From Paramecium tetraurelia (lineage: Eukaryota; Ciliophora; Oligohymenophorea; Peniculida; Parameciidae): a stretch of DNA of 64,000 nucleotides. Of this stretch, positions 60,586-64,000 are shown one piece after another (the first letter of the stretch is position 1; the number at the start of each line of letters is the position of its first letter). Where the stretch lies: contig NW_001799642.1 of assembly GCF_000165425.1 (NCBI RefSeq), positions 240,048-304,047 on the forward strand. Direction: 5' to 3'. A model generated the notes under the pieces. The model made no database searches. It was not told the DNA's origin and saw only the letters and a list, made by a program, of their open reading frames with translations. A program made the translations under genes and the position numbers.

Positions 60586-62400
60586 ATGAAAGTAATTTAC
60601 AATTTAAATTTAGACGATAATAAAGTATTTGGCAAAAAAAATAAGCCAAGAAACTAAGAACCTAATATGTTTGATATGATGAAATGGCCAGTCGAGTAGG
60701 ACGAACCATGGGATTTCAAGAAGAAAATATAAGTGGAAAGAGAACCTGAAACTAAAAAGTTAATAACAAGAATTAATCATGAGAATTCACCTTGGTTAAC
60801 TGAAAATAAAGATAATTTCAGAAAAATTGAAAAATTAAAAGTTGAAGATTCCCAAATCCTTGTGTAAAGTATATAAGCATTCTTACAATTATTTAGAATT
60901 GGATGAAAAAACTATTAAAAATATAGCAAAATCTTGTGATTGCCGTAATCCCTAATAATTACCTAATCCATAAATTTAATTATAGGAAGATTTAAATAAT
61001 CAGTATAAATTGCCTGTTTAATGGAATCCTAAATTACAATCAGCTTATCGAGATAATTACCTAGTCAAAGATATCAAAGATACAAATGAGCTAATGTATT
61101 AGTTAGAATAAAATAATAAAAATTTCAAAGGAGAATATAAGGTTTAGCATCCCTTTAGTGGATTCTATTATGAAGATTCTAAGAAAGATGAAGAAGAAGT
61201 GATCTCATCTGAAGAAGAGGATTTAGATAATGAAGAAGAAGATGATCAATAAAAAAAAATGAATACTAAATTCATTAAAAAGGCTAAGACTCTTGATCCC
61301 AATAATCCTGAAGATGCAGCAAAACTACAAAGGAGAAAAGACAGAATTAAGAAATTTCAAGGAGAAACCAGATGGATAGCGGATAGTGCTTTCACTACTT
61401 ATTTTGGTAAACCTGCTTGGGGTCCCTATGGATTCAACAATGTTAATCCATCTGTTGGAGGAATAGTGTATGGCTAACATATGCTTTCTCATAATGTCTA
61501 ACCACATAGGAATAAAAATGATCCATTTTATATCTAAACCTATTAGAATGCATTAAGAAAAGGAGCTACAGTAGCTAATGTTGAACCTGAACCTCCCAGA
61601 AATTGTAGAGAAGAAGACAGGTTGAATCCTGAATAAGTAGAAGCTTAAAAATAAAGAAATCAATTGACTCCGTAACCTTATTCAGAATTGAAAAAGAAAT
61701 TAGATTCAAAAGGAAAATAGACAGTTCCTGAATTTAATATTAAAAAGCCAGATTTAACCAATACTTTAAGATTTGCTTCCGAAGCAGGCAGCGTTTAAGG
61801 AGAATCTTAGATCTAAGATAAATCAGAAAAATAATAAAGAAAACAAAAAGGAGACAAAAGACCTTAATCAGTTATTGATAATCGTACATAGAAATCTTAA
61901 AAGGACAAAGATGATAATAAATCAAAGATTAGTAATGATTAGAAAACAAAGGAATCTAAAAAGAAATAGGACAAAAAAGTTTAAATTCAATCAGAATCCA
62001 AATTGCAAATAGATGATTAATTAGCTATTCCAGATAAGGCCAATAATAAATTCATTGAAGAATTGAAATAGAAAAAGGAGAAGGCAAACAGACTTACATG
62101 CAAAGTGAATGAAATTAATCCATCCTTATTGAAATCATCCCCCAAGTAAGAATAAAAGAAATAAATAACAAATGATCTGTAGGAAGTTAAATCCTTTGAT
62201 GATAAGTATCATTATTTGTTTATATTGTTAGAAACCCACCAGCCAACTATTTGTAATAATTGGATCCAATTGAACTTAATCCAAAGAATTACAAAGGAGT
62301 TCCTGCAGATTGGTTACATAGAATACCATTTGCAGGTAAAAAGTAGGAGATTGTGAAAAATGGATAATAAACTAGGGAGTGTTTCGATTATGGATTTTGA
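60586..62400 (+). CDS. Unrecognised charged protein with a conserved-looking core
   Basis: ATG 60586 (MKVIYNLNLDDNKVFGKKNK) and introns 60869-60896 (28 nt) and 62206-62231 (26 nt) give 1,761 nt, or 586 residues, ending at TGA 62398-62400. An acidic stretch (EEEDLDNEEEDDQ) precedes the best-ordered region: TLDPNNPEDAAKLQRRKDRI, KKFQGETRWIADSAFTTYFG and KPAWGPYGFNNVNPSVGGIV. A long K/Q/E-rich linker follows, then a C-terminal block with YLQQLDPIELNPKNYKGVPA and DWLHRIPFAGKK. The aromatic, glycine-rich core suggests a real folded domain that I cannot name. Confidence 0.7.
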
Positions 62401-62473
62401 TTCTAGATATATTATCTTTATTTTCTATATATATATAATACTAATTTAATATTAATTTATAAACAAAAATTAA

Positions 62474-64000
62474 TCAAAAAAATTAATAATAATTTGATAA
62501 AATTGATTAGATATCTTATTCCCATTGAGTTTTGTATTTATCTTTTCTGTGTTTATTCACAATATCCTCATCATAGATAAATGTTGATTAATAGAGTTCT
62601 TATATTATTTTGGATTCTTAAATTACCAAATGTTGAGTAGGCTATTATTATTATTATTGATTTGACGAGATAATTTAATGGTTTGGCTGTTGTTATATTT
62701 CAGTAGGTATTTATTCTTTTAGATCTTCTATTTAATCAAGAATATTTTGGACTTGATCAGATTCTTGATTATTTTCAATACTCATTTATGTTTGATTAGT
62801 AGGACAATTAGGTATTAGTTTCTATTCATTTTCAGAATTTTCAGTAACTTCTACCACACTGTTTCTTGAAATTGCTCTAGATTTTGATTTTGGTTCTTTT
62901 TATAGATCTAATGTAGTCTTTCGAGAAATGAGTTTAGATTGTCTTTTTTAAATTTCTTTTTTTAGAATGATAGCTTAATCTTCTTAGAATTACTGTTATT
63001 CTAATTTCTTAGGTGGAGTAGCTGGTAATTTTAATTTTTGTTCAAGAATTTATTATGCATTAAATTTATTATTTCTAGAAGTCATAGTAGATGGAGAGTC
63101 TGGAGTTTTAGGTGTAAGTGGACTATTAATTGACTTTATGCTGCTCTTCCTTCTATTCATTTGTGGTTATTGGGTAATCTCTTGTTAAACTTAAATTGGC
63201 TAAATTGAGTATTGTTTTGTTGTTCTTTTATTTAAATTAGTGGTTCTTCTTCTGGTAGTGCTATTGGCTGGTGAGCAATCAGTCATTTGATCTGTGAATT
63301 ACTCTATTTAATCTTGGGATTGCTCAAAGTCTTTTTCAGATATTTCATTAAAGTCAAGATTATTAAATTTTTCATCAGCTTCAGTTTGAAATACAATGGA
63401 GATATCCATTCCATCGAAAAGACTTTCACAATTGCGTTTAGTAGGTCTTTTATTTTCAAATAATTTTTTTAATTATTCAATTCGATCGACTAATTCAAAA
63501 TCCACTAATCATAGACGTATTATATATTACATTTGAATTGTTCATTAGTTGGATTAATATAAAACTCGTTATAATCTTGATTAACAAGTTTGAATTGCTT
63601 TTTTAATTAGACCAATTTAATATAGACATTCTTTTTATCTGATTATCTAACATAACCTTTATGAGATTTGAGTATGGCTTGTACTTGAGTGTAAATATCT
63701 TACATTTTTTCTTGGATGACTTTCTTCTATTCTATGTTTAGTGGTTCATTTTTATCTTCAGTCTTGAGTATTAATTTGGAACTTTTGGATTATTATTATT
63801 TATCTGACTATTTTTGAATATAGGGTTCAGTTTTTTTATATTGTTTTGAAGAGATGGATTCTTGTATTTTTTTTTTGGTTTTGCTTAGATTTTTGATTCT
63901 TTAAGTCAATTTTTCAATTTAATCACTAATTATATTTTTGCTATTTTCGTTTCTTTAAACACTTTTTTATTGTGCACTAAAGATTTCTTAGTCATTAAAC
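62474..64000 (-). CDS. Long Q/K-rich coiled-coil protein, N-terminus outside the window
   Basis: The frame enters at the right edge (FNDQEIFSAQQKSVQRNENS) and runs through helical text (ISDQIEKLTQRIKNLSKTKK, DIYTQVQAILKSHKGYVRQS). A 26-nt intron at 63505-63530 leads into LDFELVDRIEQLKKLFENKR. A disordered region with SP/TP sites (KSINSPLTPKTPDSPSTMTS) precedes a Q-rich tail ending EDIVNKHRKDKYKTQWEQDI and TGA 62476-62474. No start codon is visible, so at least the N-terminus is missing. No domain is recognised. Glutamines written TAA/TAG are frequent. Confidence 0.7.

Overview
The window reads as ciliate somatic (macronuclear) DNA, most likely from Paramecium. Reading frames only make sense when TAA and TAG are glutamine and TGA is the sole stop. 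Almost every gene is cut by very short introns, mostly 20-33 nt, that begin GTA and end TAG. The DNA is strongly AT-rich, and genes are packed on both strands with gaps often under 50 bp. I built gene models by hand: each open frame was followed to TGA, frame changes were bridged with GT..AG micro-introns, and the spliced length was checked for divisibility by three where stated.

Layout. 1-11,050: a partial Q-rich gene, a PWWP-domain protein, an ARMC2-like armadillo protein with a C-terminal zinc finger, and several coiled-coil or unrecognised genes. One poorly resolved stretch lies at about 7.3-9.6 kb. 11,151-11,223: a tRNA-Ala (AGC). 11,362-19,874: one very large secreted cysteine-rich protein of the Paramecium surface-antigen type. 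20.1-28.8 kb: a zf-4CXXC_R1 protein, an MFS transporter, an SR-type splicing factor, an orphan multi-span membrane protein, a Xaa-Pro dipeptidase and a small membrane protein. 28.9-34.5 kb: a P5B cation ATPase, a NOT2/3/5 subunit and ribosomal protein eL8. 34.6-40.2 kb: a TPR protein, an FCP1-type phosphatase, a coiled-coil protein and a DMT transporter. 40.6-47.7 kb: CTU1/NCS6, LSM14/SCD6, a CDK10-like kinase, a GPI-type cysteine-rich protein, an R2R3 MYB protein and uracil phosphoribosyltransferase. 48.6-64 kb: a Rab GTPase, a large polyglutamine protein, a CFAP97-like protein and several Q/N/K-rich proteins that I do not recognise.

The genes do not form one pathway. They are a typical mix of housekeeping functions (translation, tRNA thiolation, mRNA decay, splicing, nucleotide salvage), ciliary functions (ARMC2-like, CFAP97-like) and surface functions. 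I see no CRISPR array, transposon, rRNA or telomere. The observations most worth checking are two single-base frame breaks in conserved enzymes (PEPD and CTU1), three introns whose length is a multiple of three and that lack an in-frame TGA, an unusually long 71-nt intron, a polyglutamine tract written almost wholly in reassigned stop codons, and the giant cysteine-rich protein without an evident C-terminal anchor. I did not find a clearly new multi-gene system.
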